From contig QEOQ01000344.1 in assembly GCA_010279815.1 (NCBI GenBank), positions 605,458-669,457 of the forward strand: a stretch of DNA of 64,000 nucleotides, given 5' to 3'. A model generated the notes under the pieces. The model worked only from the letters and a program-made list of their open reading frames with translations, was not told the origin of the DNA and did not search any database. Positions 46,201 through 60,231 of the stretch are shown here, piece after piece; within the stretch, counting starts at the first letter, position 1, and each line of letters opens with the position of its first letter. Position numbers and translations under genes: made by a program. This DNA comes from Brachionus plicatilis (taxonomy: Eukaryota; Rotifera; Eurotatoria; Ploima; Brachionidae).

Positions 46201-48961
46201 GAATTTGTTTGAAATTGTTTGAGGCAGAATGTAAATAATTTTACATTTTCATATATTTAGTGTATTTTTTCGTCTTTTAATAAAAATTTTAATACAATTT
46301 CTGCTGATACATTTATTTTATTCCACTTAATTTTTATTAAACATCATTTTTCTTAAAAAAGCTCTCATCATATAATTTACATCAAGTTTTTTTTCGCTCT
46401 TTTAATAGATAATGTTTTTAATTTCATAACTTTTTCCAGTATATAATAATGTATTAAAATATTGCGTGTGTCTTGTTAATTTTTAGATAAAGACTTTTAC
46501 AATCTTGAAAAATTTCATGGCCTCTAAGGTAAAAAAGTAAAGTAAAATTTTTGATCAAATTTCAAGCGCTCAATCTTGCTCAAACATTTTTAGATGCGCA
46601 ATTAAATTTCATCGCAGATTTAAAATTTTTTTAACATTTTAAAGCTTTATTTTTAAACTTTTGAAAAAGTATTGTAATTTCTAAAAATGCAATGAAATTT
46701 AATTGCGCATTTAAAAATGTTTGAGCAAGATTGAGCGCTTGAAATTTGATCAAAAATTTTACTTTGCTGGTAAAAAGTAAAAAAAACTTTTGCTCAAAAA
46801 GGAATTTTTCCGCATTATAGTACACATTCCACTACTCTCTTATTTAAAAATTTAGATACCTTTTTATTATATTGATATATTGAATGATTTTAATTTGAAA
46901 CATCGCACTTTTTTCATTCTTTTAAAAATTGTATAAAAATTTTTATTAAAAGACGAAAAATGGTTTTGTGAATTTCAAGTACAACATGAACAAAAATTCT
47001 TCCTAAATTAAATTTAAAGATAATAAAATTTATTTTAAAAAATACTGCAATATAGTGCAACATACTTTGTTGCACCTTTTTTACCTAAAATAAAATATTT
47101 ATTTTCTTTATTTTTAGTAAATCAAATCAATAATCAATTTAAATCTTATTAATGTTTTTTTTATTGGCATCTTGAAGTTGATGATCAATTCAAAACATCA
47201 TTTCAATTCAAAAAGTTTGTCTTTAGATATTAAACTTAATCTTTGATTTTAATTAAATAATTCTAATGTAACATGATTTACATGCAATGTAGATTTAGAA
47301 AATAAAAAATATTGAAAAAACGTTTTCTCAATCCATTGATAATCGATTTTAATATTTAGATGTATTAACTTATTTTTTGAAAAGTTTTTTAAGATTTTTT
47401 ATTTCAAAAGTATTTGTGTTAGCATTCACAGTTAAATTTAAAAAAAAAATTCAAATAAAAAATTTAAAAAAAGTAATAAAATGAAATTAAAACTTTACAA
47501 AAAATCAGTTAACTAAATTGAAAATCGATTTTATCAATGGATTGAGAAAATGTTCATTCAATTTTTTCTTTTTTTCTAAATCTACATTGCATGTAAATCA
47601 TGTTACATTAGAATTATTTAAATAAAATCAAAGATTAAGTTTAATATCTAAAGACAAACTTTTTGAATTGAAATGATATTTTGAATTGATCATCAACTTC
47701 AAGATGCCTTTTTATTGCCATATTTAACCTTAGAAAAATTATTTAATATAAAAAAAGGTGCAACAAAGTATATTGCACTATATTGCAGTATTTTTTAAAA
47801 TAAATTTTATTATCTTTAATTTTAATTTACCAAAAAAGAAAGAAATTTTGTTCATTTTGTACTTGAAATTCACAATACACGAAAAAATACACTTAAAATA
47901 TGACAATGTAAAATTATTTACATTTTGCCTTGTTTGAGCCATTGCTTGTTATACTTAAAATTTTTTCTAACTTAAATGTCAGTTCAAAAGTTTTCTTTTA
48001 ATTTTTTAACAGAGTTGTTTAAAAGTCCCAAAATAAATTCCAAGTCCGGACTAAAATATTTTTCTTTTTTTGTTCCTAAAATCTACAAGACAAATTTACC
48101 GAGTAAAACTTGTGATCTATAAATCATGAAATAGACAATCCCCGATTTAACATTTAATGTTCAAATAAAAAAACAATTAATAAAATTAAACAAAAATTTT
48201 ATTTAAATTTTTATCAAATGATCATGATCATGAACTTCGAGTCCTTTTGAAATAACTATTTTTTTTGACTTTTGAGCAAATCTGATTTTTATTAAATTAC
48301 CTATAAAATATCCATAAATAAATTTAGTGCTTATATGTTAATATTTTTGATTACCATGCTCGGCTTTGTTCCGTTCGCTTTCGACTCAGATAAACCGCAA
48401 TTTAGATGCCAAGTAACCGGTTTACTTCTTTTGACATCGGTTAACTTTCGCTGGGTTATAACACAACGCTTGCCGTCAGTCCCGTACCTGACCTCATTGG
48501 ATAAATATGCCATTGGCAGTTTGCTCTATTTGGTTCTTTTCTGTGTTTGGCATTCCATCATAGGCTCAAACATAATAACAAGTGATGGAAAACAGAAAGA
48601 AGATATTGATCATTACGTCCTTGTTGGTTCGATATCATTTTGTTTTATTTACAATTTATGTTATTTAGTTTGGTTTCTCAAGATGTCAAAGAGTATTAAA
48701 AAATTCCAATCTGAGGGTCTTAAGGATGCGGCCGATCAAACCAAGAAAAGAAACAAGCTAAATAATAAAGAAATCGAGACTACTTTGACCATTGATGAGC
48801 AGAATGACTATGAAATTTTGAAAAAATGTGTCAAAAAAGAGCTAAATACGAACAAAAATGTGACCAAAGTGTCGAATTCGAATCCAAATTTATCCAGATC
48901 GAATCGGTTGATATCTCAGCCAAGCACTAATGATCCTTCATTGTTAATCACAACTGCCTAA
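40245..48961 (+). CDS. Pentameric ligand-gated ion channel subunit lacking the Cys-loop cysteines
   Basis: Exons 40245-40761, 44309-44915 and 48328-48961 join in phase to 585 aa. A Ser/Asn-rich 130-residue N-terminus precedes the ligand-binding domain (RLVFLKVGQIDTRNERFDAE, FWSPQLYIENAIGDLKEE). FPMDTQEL (291-298) occupies the Cys-loop position, with Glu284 and Leu298 where the two Cys would be. ARKPGYYLYNAYMLIFLITM marks the pre-M1/M1 boundary. M2 is probably QVTGLLLLTSVNFRWVI, followed by PSVPYLTSLDKYAIGSLLYL (M2-M3) and M4 VGSISFCFIYNLCYLVWFL. It resembles the Cys-less Pro-loop branch shared with prokaryotic channels. Ligand and ion selectivity cannot be told. No clear signal peptide is seen, so a further 5' exon may exist. 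Both introns exceed 3 kb and are filled with transposons. Confidence 0.82.
41224..42045. mobile_element. Possible outer element around the family G MITE
   Basis: The left edge GGTATTGTAAATTTTTATTCC and the right edge TATGAAAATTCACAATGC are imperfect inverted partners. They resemble the termini of the elements at 8320 and 46962. If real, the family G MITE inserted just inside its left end. No target duplication could be confirmed. Confidence 0.35.
41271..41771. mobile_element. Foldback MITE, family G, copy 1 (501 bp)
   Basis: Arms of about 190 bp begin GGCATCTTGAAGTTGATGAT and end with the inverted ATCATCAACTTCAAGATGCC. Arms also share CTTTACATGCAATGTAG-like and CAATCCATTGATAAAATCG-like segments. 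Eight Ts flank it on each side, compatible with an 8-bp target duplication. A near-identical copy is at 47166-47708. Confidence 0.88.
42080..43130 (-). mobile_element. Degenerate LINE reverse transcriptase, 3' half
   Basis: Reading the minus strand from about 43090, the RT motif GVPQGSCLSLNLFI appears, followed by decayed frames including NTNWVDTHPLFLGTRLDPKL. Then comes a frame (42659-42396) with KLQKIQNKYLRIIKKFPLKT and IPKALNIDNLEDR. The last part is the C-terminus and 3' end (42415-42180, SKEGLSHSELPWGNPHD). Motif order is that of a Jockey/CR1-like LINE. Many frameshifts make it inactive. It lies antisense in intron 1 of the channel gene. Confidence 0.75.
45879..46171. mobile_element. hAT-like MITE (293 bp)
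   Basis: The left end CAGAGTTATTTATAGGCC and right end ACTTTCAAACAACTCTG are inverted partners. Flanks AAATTAGC (45871-45878) and AAATTAGT (46172-46179) look like an 8-bp duplication with one change. The interior carries AAGTCCGGACTT, a perfect 12-bp palindrome. A related end (CAGAGTTGTTTAAAAGTC) occurs at 48010. Confidence 0.7.
46962..47878. mobile_element. Foldback element, family D, interrupted by a family G MITE
   Basis: The left end GGTTTTGTGAATTTCAAGTA and right end TACTTGAAATTCACAATAC are inverted partners, with about 130-bp arms that include GTGCAACATACTTTGTTGCA. ACGAAAAAT (46953-46961) and ACGAAAAAAT (from 47879) are probable target duplications. A relative without the inserted MITE lies at about 58130-58447. 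Confidence 0.8.
47166..47708. mobile_element. Foldback MITE, family G, copy 2 (543 bp)
   Basis: It has the same ends and arms as the copy at 41271-41771 (GGCATCTTGAAGTTGATGAT and its inverse). TTTTTATT at 47158-47165 and 47709-47716 is an exact 8-bp target duplication. It is inserted inside the family D foldback element. Confidence 0.92.
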
Positions 48962-50199
48962 ATATCCTTGTCTACTTCATTTGATTTTTTTGTTGTATTT
49001 ACCTAATTTTAAAATAATTATATAAATCTATTTAGTCTTTTTATTTTTTTTTTTTGTTTAAATAAATTAATTAATTGATTGTTCAATTGAGCTTTAAAAT
49101 TAATCCATTTGAATATTTTAGAAATTAAATTGTACTTGTACAGTAGGTAAACGCGTATAATATTTTTAAATAACAATAATATGTAATTAAAACACTAAAA
49201 TACTGAATTAGGAACTAAATAAAAAAAATTTTTTTGTAATGTCAATTACATTTGAATTAATCACTATTTGAATTGATTAATACATAATTGAAATATCTTA
49301 TATTAGCATAAAAACAGTTGTTTTAAATTGGTAAGAAGGCTTGGCAAATTGAAGTTCATCATCAAATGTAGATTTCAAATCAAAATTTTTGGTTTTTGAT
49401 TGAAAAAAAGGTTTTTTTTATTCAATTTTTTAATAATAAATGACTAAACATTATTAAACATAATTTGTTTAATCTTTAATAAGATATAAAATTATATGAA
49501 TTTTAATCTGAAGTAAAAATAAAATTATAATCAATATTTCGAAATTTTACAATCCGAAATTTAACTTTGTTTCGCTTTAATTTGTTTTAATTAATATTAA
49601 AATATCATTTTAAGTCATAATTTTGATAAATCAATGTCGATTTTAAATTTGTTTTAAAAGTTTTCAAATTAAAATTTTAGAACAATCAATTAGTGGTCAA
49701 ATAGAAAAAAAAAGATTTGTTTTTTTCTAATTAAAATAATAAACATCTTACCGTAATTCCGTGTTGGGGGACGCGTGCATTAATACCCAAAGTCATATGT
49801 GAAGTGCATGCACAGACATAGACCCCTTCCATGTTAAAAAAATACTATTAAAGGTTCGACGCACTACATGTGCAACTTTGGGTATTAACGTGTGATACTA
49901 ATAAAAAAACCAAGTTTAAATGTCGAGTTAATAATCAAAAAATCTTTTTTAGAGCAACATTTTTATTTGAAATTTTCTGAAATATTAAAAAATAATTTTG
50001 CATATTTCAACTTTTAGTGCGACCATTCAAACAAAATTTTGAAAATGTTTTTTTAATATTAAAAATTATTTTTTTTATGCTTATTTAGTTATAGATGCAG
50101 CTTTTTTTTTCAAGATTTAAAAAATCATACGATATTTTTTTTCTTTTTCAAATGACTATAAATACGAAGGTTTTTTTTTATTAAAGCAAGTTAGAAGAA

Positions 50200-50703
50200 A
50201 TGGATTTTGAAGCTGATGAGAATGTTCAAATGGAAACATACAACACGCCAATAACATCAGCCACCACTCAAAGGCAACCAATAACGAGAACAAGATTCAA
50301 TTTAGAATTCAAGCTCAAAGTGATCAAGTATCATTCCAGTGGCCATAGCATTAACCAATGCGCTAGAAAGTTTGAAATAGACCGAAGAATTTTAAGCCGA
50401 TGGATAAGAGTTGAAACAAAAATTAAAAACATGAAGTTGAAGCGATCAAATTATCGCGTTAGATCAAGTAAAGATAAATCTCATTATCCTTTGATGGAAA
50501 ATCAATTGCACGAATGGATACAAGATAAGAGAAGTATTGGCGTCTGTATTAGTGGATTCACGATAAAACAGAAAGCAATTGAGATGTGCAATTCTATTTA
50601 TTCAAATTTAACCGAGTCAAGAGCTGAATTTAAAGCGTCCAACGGTTGGTTAATTAACTTTTGTAAGAGACATAATATGGTATTGCGGAGAATTACAACT
50701 TAG
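50200..50703 (+). CDS. Pogo-like transposase, DNA-binding N-terminal part
   Basis: 167 aa from ATG at 50200 to TAG. Residues about 29-70 (FNLEFKLKVIKYHSSGHSIN, then QCARKFEIDRRILSRWIR) form a helix-turn-helix of the pogo/Psq type. Residues about 95-165 (LHEWIQDKRSIGVCISGFTI, then FKASNGWLINFCKRHNMVLR) form the CENP-B-type second DNA-binding domain. The frame ends where the DDE catalytic domain should begin, so the product could bind element ends but not cut DNA. Such truncated products can act as repressors; that is inference. Confidence 0.85.
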   Translation: MDFEADENVQMETYNTPITSATTQRQPITRTRFNLEFKLKVIKYHSSGHSINQCARKFEIDRRILSRWIRVETKIKNMKLKRSNYRVRSSKDKSHYPLMENQLHEWIQDKRSIGVCISGFTIKQKAIEMCNSIYSNLTESRAEFKASNGWLINFCKRHNMVLRRITT

Positions 50704-50749
50704 ATTTACCAATCTGTTACAACCAGCAGACGTTTGTTGGTTCGCTACT

Positions 50750-51475
50750 TTGAAACGAGCGTATCACAAAAAATGGAACGATTGGTTCTTAAACGACGAA
50801 AAAACGTATACCAAGAATGGCAACGCACGTTCGCCAGGCTACGTCAAATGTATTGAATGGTTATCGGATATTTGGCTGAGTTTGGACAGTAATCTTATTG
50901 CTCGAAGTTTTGACTCATGTGGTATCACCTCTCAATTTAATTTACACACTGCCCTTGATCATATGATGAAAACAAACAGTTTAATGAACGATTTTGTAGA
51001 CGATTTAAATGAAGCTGACGATATCGATGGCTTTGAGGATGACCAAGACTGTGTAGCTTCGGATTTGGCTGGAACTGTGTCTTCATCTCCTGAGCCAGAA
51101 ATCCAACCAAGTGAACCCAGCCCTTCAATTATTTCGGTACAACAAACAACCCCATCATCTACACCTTTGTCATGCTCAGCCAATTCAGCATCAACAAATA
51201 GTCCTTTGTTTAATGTAAGTCAGCCTAGTTCTTCAATTAATCTTGCCCAAAGTTCACCATTGTTCAATGATGAAAATAATAATCCAGTACAAAATGGAAC
51301 AAATTGTTCAAACATTACGATTTCAAACCAGAATGAGGAAGTTATGCGTCGACCTCTTCAAAGTTTCAACTTGAATAGAGTTGATATTACTCCAGTTGTA
51401 GTTTTAAACAAAGATGGGAGTGTTCGAAAGCCTCTTGGTAGGAAAAAGGGCTCAAAAAACAAATCATCAAAATAA
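50750..51475 (+). pseudogene. Pogo-like transposase, C-terminal part after internal deletion
   Basis: This frame differs from the preceding one. It starts at the end of the DDE domain: upstream bases 50712-50749 still encode NLLQPADVCWFATL-like residues, then KRAYHKKWNDWFLNDE and IWLSLDSNLIARSFDSCGI. A Ser/Pro/Asn-rich tail ends in RKPLGRKKGSKNKSSK, an AT-hook or nuclear-localisation-like segment. The catalytic DDE core is missing between 50703 and about 50712. No good start codon is visible; a spliced fusion to the first frame cannot be excluded. Confidence 0.7.
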
Positions 51476-52053
51476 GATTTTCAAATAGTATTTTTTTTTC
51501 ATTTTAATTTTGTCTTTAAACGCCGCTCCTATAATTAATTCAAGACTCTGTCATATTATTTTAATATTTTAATTTTTATATTATTTTAAAAAAGCTGCAT
51601 CTATAACTAAATAAGCATAAAAAAAATAATTTTTAATATTAAAAAAACATTTTCAAAATTTTGTTTGAATGGTCGCACTAAAAGTTGAAATATGCAAAAT
51701 TATTTTTTAATATTTCAGAAAATTTCAAATAAAAATGTTGCTCTAAAAAAGATTTTTTGATTATTAACTCGACATTTAAACTTGGTTTTTTTATTAGTAT
51801 CACACGTTAATACCCAAAGTTGCACATGTAGTGCGTCGAACCTTTAATAGTATTTTTTTAACATGGAAGGGGTCTATGTCTGTGCATGCACTTCACATAT
51901 GACTTTGGGTATTAATGCACGCGTCCCCCAACACGGAATTACGGTATGTTTAATTTTAAAACAAATTAAAAAAAGCTGATTTCATCATTTTTTCTAAGAT
52001 TTTAATCAATTAATTTTTGATCATTTGATCATGATCATGAACTTCAAGTTGCC

Positions 52054-55000
52054 TGAAGGTTTGAAATTAATTTTTATCTTATTCAATTTTTTATATTCGA
52101 CTTTTTTTTCTTTTTTTATTTACTTGTTCATGGGACTTAAATCTAATAAATAATAAATAAATAATTGATTTAAATAAAACTCTAATACAATCAAAAAAAC
52201 AAAAATTAATTATTAATTTATCCCATAATGTTCTATAAAAATTGCCGCTTTGAAATTTATTTTCTTTTTTGTTTTGTTATCAAATGAACTTTTTTGATTT
52301 TACCTTTATATAAACCATTGTAGGCTTATCTAAAAAAAATGAATAATAATTATTGAAATTAAAAAATCAAAGAATCAAGCATTTCAAATAAGACTTTTTT
52401 TTTATTTTTTGATAGTAACTTTTTTGTCTCTATATTTCAACATAACGATTTTAACTTATAATATTTTTATTTTTTATTTTTTTTATATAAATTTTTATTC
52501 AGAAGGAGCATTAGTATGATACAGATAAACAAATAAATAAATAAATTAAATTATCTACAAAATAACTTTGTAATTTAAAAAATATGTCTGTAATTGTAGA
52601 AATTCCTAATAACATATCTCAAGATCTGGCTTTTGAACCTAATTCTAAGGGAAAAACTAGAAGAAAAGGTAAAAGTTATTTTTCGTTCTGTAGTTTGCGC
52701 TCTTTGGAGGATGACAAAAAATGCCTTGATCGAGAACTCAAATGAAAAAGTAATAGAGAATAAATGCGGAAGACCAGCCCGATCAAAAAAAAACAAAAAA
52801 TTTTTTTTGTCCTTAAAAAATATATTTTGTTTTTATTTTTATTTTTTTGTTCTACTTAGATAATTAGTGTTATATTTTTCTAAAAAAAAGGAATAAAAAA
52901 TCATTTTTGTTCCAAATTCAGTATTTTAGTTTTTTTTGCGAAAAATAAACACAGGTAATAATTAAATGCCGTAAGTGAAATTGTATTGGGAGTTTTGTAT
53001 GAAATTCACGATGCCTCTTATATCATGATTAAAAAATCTCTATAAATAATTTTAATTATCTTTTTAAATAACAGAATATCAGATTCAATTTTTAAAATTA
53101 ATTTATCATAATAAAAATCATTAAAAAAAATTTAATTAAGAGATAAATTTTATATATTTTGTATTTTAAGAGTTCAAATCATTAGTTAAAAGATATCAAA
53201 ATATTTTTTTCATTTTTGGAGCTAACAGGTCTTCTCCCTGTTTCTTTCACAGTTGCTGAAGAAATAGTTATAGATACCTGTTCAAGACATTTTCTTTTTG
53301 CAAGTTGCTTCAAATCATCTTCATAATGAATATTCACTTTTTTATCAGTCGGAAGAATCTGTACCAACTCTAAGAAATAAAAACTATTGAAATGAAAGCA
53401 TCAAAGCATTAGAACTTTCAACATTAGAAGACAGAAGAAAAAAGGTGGCCTAAATATTGAAAAAAATTTCAATATGGTTGAAAGGTAGCCTCTTAGTCAT
53501 GCTCTGAAACTCAGCCATAATGTCCCCGCAGCCTCAAAAACAAACTTTAAAAGAAAATAATTGTATCAAGACATATTTTATTCTCAAACCAGACAACAAA
53601 TTTTAATGTCTATTATTGAAAATAGAAAATTTTCTTAATTTTGACTTTAATTTTATTATTATTGTTTTAAAATCTTGTAAGTAAATTAAAGAAAAATGTT
53701 TACATTGTTATTTTTTTTATTATCTTTTTAGATACAAAGAAAAAAACAAAAATTTACTAAATAATTAAAAAACTTTATAGAGACAGATAAAAATGCGAAA
53801 GATACCAAAAAATAGAAATGGAAAATGACAACATTTTAAATGCAATTATTCAAATCGGTTTCGGAAAATAAGTTGAAAAAATGTGAGAACTTTAGTTTTG
53901 TGTAAAATTCAAAATGTGTTACTCTCAAATTCCTGATCATTTTATTGAATGTGCGGAATAATGTAAAAATGTTTGTCGTACTCTGTTACATTCACACAAT
54001 TCATTTTAAACTATTTGGGATAAGTTTTAATTTTTGAAAGCTTTTTTTCTCACAATTAAATTAGTAAGATTTATTTTTCAGTTTGACATATAAATTCTTA
54101 AGTTAAAAAATCCAGAAAAATAATTGATTTAATTAATGAAAAATCAAAAAAGATGAAATTCAAAATATCTCTTTCAATGAATTTAAATCATTTGAAAGCT
54201 TTTTTCTGGTTAATTTTTATACAATTGAAATAAACTTAAAAGATTTTTACATTTTTTTTCAAAATTTTGGATCAAATTTAATGAGAATTATCGATCAGAT
54301 TTAAATTTAAATTATTATGTTAGATTTTTATTAAAAAAAAAGAAGATCAAGTATAAACCAATGAATCTAATCAATTATTTCGTACACTTATTAAATCAGG
54401 AAATTATATCAATTATTTTTCTGAAATCATTTTAACTATTGCTTTCGAAATTAATGATTAAATTTATTTGAAATTACTTAAAAAATAAATTTCATTCCGT
54501 TTTTTTATAAATTTGTTCCTAAAATGAATTTTTTTATGATTTAATTTTTTATTTGCTATTTTTAAGGATAATAATTGTTTTTGAATATTTTTTGATAATT
54601 TCTGCTTTATTATATCATTTCTATAACGATAATTCTGATAAAATTTTTCTCAAAATATCGACAAAAAATTAAAAATGCATCGGTATATTTCTATCGTAGT
54701 ATTGAGGAGATTTTTTGAATTTTTATTAATAAAATCAATTATTTTTTGGCATTTTTTTAACTAGAAAAATGTCAATCTAAATAAATAATTTTGCCAATTT
54801 ATTTTTCTAATAATTTGTATTATTCTTTTAATGTGCATGTTCTCTGAATTTAAGTTTAAAAAAAAATTTTATTTTTCAATTTAAAAATCAAAATATTTTT
54901 ATGTAATTTATTGATTTTTGAACAATCTAAATCTAAATTTTGAATCATTAAAATATGAATTTAGATCCACTTAAATAGTTATCACTTCATTAAGCATTAA

Positions 55001-55967
55001 TTTAAATATTAAATAATATTGCTTACTAGAAAAAGCTCATCCGGTAAAATTTTTTGAACTCAATTTTAAACAACAATTTAGTTGAATTTATTTCAGCTTA
55101 AACTGAAAAAATATAAAAAGCTAAAAGTCTAAAATTTCAATGCATCATCATTTAAAAAAAAAATTAAATCTTTTCAAACCATGTTTTTATCAAAATTTTA
55201 TTTTATTGCAAAAAACTTAATCAAAAATTCTTGTGATAAATTTTAACTAAATTAGCAGCTAGATTAGATTTTAAATTTAATAGATCATTTAAAATAAACT
55301 AGAACATGGCTGGTTTCAAGAGGCTAGCTTGATAACAATTTTCCGATTTGTTTCACAAAGCTTTTAGCATCAAAATCAGTAATTGATCCTGTTATTTCCG
55401 ACGTGAAAATTCACTTTTTTAAAGTACAGGTAAAATAAACCAGGCCAGTAGAGATGAGCCAAAATTTATTCAAAAATTTAACTTTTGTCTTTTAGATTTT
55501 TGTTCGAAAAAGAGCTTGAACATGCTTCTGGAATCATTACATTGATTTGAATAGCTAAAAGCAATGAGCTTATTAAGAAATTACATGGTGAGAAATCGCG
55601 CTTTCCTAACCATGAATCAGCAGAATTTATTAAAAAATTATGTGGAAAATTCTATTATAATAATAACAAGGCCGTATAAATACTCTTAAAACAAAATTTA
55701 AAATTTAAATCAAATTCTCAAATTAAATTGCCACTATCCATGGGTCTTGGGCTAAAGTAGACTTTTTTCTGCATTTTTCGCCCGAATCACAACTTTATTT
55801 TGCTCACTAGCTCGAAGCGTTGTGAACTTAAAAAAGAGAATGTACCAATTTTTCTAAATCATTTAAATTCTCACATCAAATAAGCATTTTTTAGTTTGAT
55901 TATAAAACTCTCTACGTTCTCTCTCAATTTTAGACAGATACTTGCTTTGAAAGAATGCGCAGTAATC
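52054..55967. other. Mostly gene-free region upstream of glutaredoxin
   Basis: Contents are a retroelement tail at 52500-52545 (AGAAGGAGCATTAGTATGAT plus AAAT repeats) and a short plus-strand frame from ATG 52584 (RRKGKSYFSFCSLRSLEDDK). There is also a minus-strand frame at 53367-53182 containing KETGRRPVSSKNEKN, and a terminus-like GAAATTCACGATGCC at about 53000-53013. The short frames may be decayed transposase pieces; I do not recognise a family. From 53460 to 55900 I see nothing. Confidence 0.4.
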
Positions 55968-60021
<4,054 letters not shown>

Positions 60022-60023
60022 AT

Positions 60024-60118
60024 CACAACTGTTCTTCGAGAACACGTCTAATCTCGTTCACTGGACTTTGATGAGATTTTGCGGACGAGATTGTGTTCTC
60101 TTAAGATGAACAGTTGTG
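60024..60118 (+). promoter_or_regulatory. Long RNA hairpin just 3' of the selenoprotein stop codon
   Basis: CACAACTGTTC (60024-60034) pairs perfectly with GAACAGTTGTG (60108-60118). Inside it, GAGAACAC pairs with GTGTTCTC and AATCTCGT with ACGAGATT, 27 base pairs in all around a 27-nt loop. It begins 8 nt after the Sec TGA and 2 nt after TAA. It has no AUGA/GA quartet on its stem, so it is not itself a SECIS. It could be a Sec-redefinition-type stem-loop or a small foldback insertion. Confidence 0.6.
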
Positions 60119-60159
60119 AGTAAAAACCCGACTGATTTTCACAATTAACAAAAATTGTC

Positions 60160-60231
60160 AACTAATTGCTATGAGGATATTTGAATTTATGAAGAAATTG
60201 TTTAAAACCTGAGAATTACAGGCAAATAGTT
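60160..60231 (+). promoter_or_regulatory. Candidate SECIS element of TGR
   Basis: Basal helix AACTAATTGC (60160-60169) pairs with GCAAATAGTT (60222-60231), one mismatch. ATGA (60171-60174) and TGA (60210-60212) sit in the internal-loop positions of the SECIS non-Watson-Crick quartet. An imperfect 14-15-nt helix separates them from an apical loop containing ATGAAG with the conserved AA. Placement about 145 nt after the Sec codon is normal for eukaryotes. Confidence 0.6.

Larger units (their letters stand above)
45344..48244. mobile_element. Nested transposon island inside a family A-type element
   Basis: The outer left end, GGCGAATTGAAGTTCATGAT at 45344, pairs with ATCATGAACTTCGAGTCC ending at 48244. 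These are family A-like termini. A second inverted pair lies inside (about 46223-46276 with 47885-47935; TGTAAATAATTTTACATT is shared). Between them sit elements at 45879-46171 and 46962-47878, the latter itself interrupted at 47166-47708. The island makes up most of intron 2 of the channel gene. Confidence 0.65.
49751..51944 (+). mobile_element. Pogo-like (Tc1/mariner superfamily) transposon with about 357-bp inverted repeats
   Basis: The element begins CCGTAATTCCGTGTTGGGGG and ends with its inverse, CCCCCAACACGGAATTACGG. TA is duplicated on both sides (49749-49750, 51945-51946). The inverted repeats run from 49751 to about 50107 and from about 51588 to 51944 and look essentially identical, suggesting a young insertion. 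Between them are two open frames encoding the N- and C-terminal ends of a pogo-type transposase. The related MITE at 16264 shows the unoccupied site (AAACATCTTATGTTTA). Confidence 0.93.
49343..52053. mobile_element. MITE, family A, copy 2, carrying a nested pogo-like transposon
   Basis: The left end GGCAAATTGAAGTTCATCAT and right end ATCATGAACTTCAAGTTGCC match the 16264-16782 element. Without the nested 2.2 kb insertion the copy is about 517 bp, against 519 bp for its relative. Flanks AGAAGGCTT and TGAAGGTTT may be a decayed 9-bp duplication (7 of 9 identical). Confidence 0.88.

Noticed and set aside
60024..60118. This hairpin as the SECIS element
   Set aside because: No AUGA/GA quartet on opposing stem strands; ATGA occurs only in the loop and on the 3' side. 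The element at 60160-60231 fits better.
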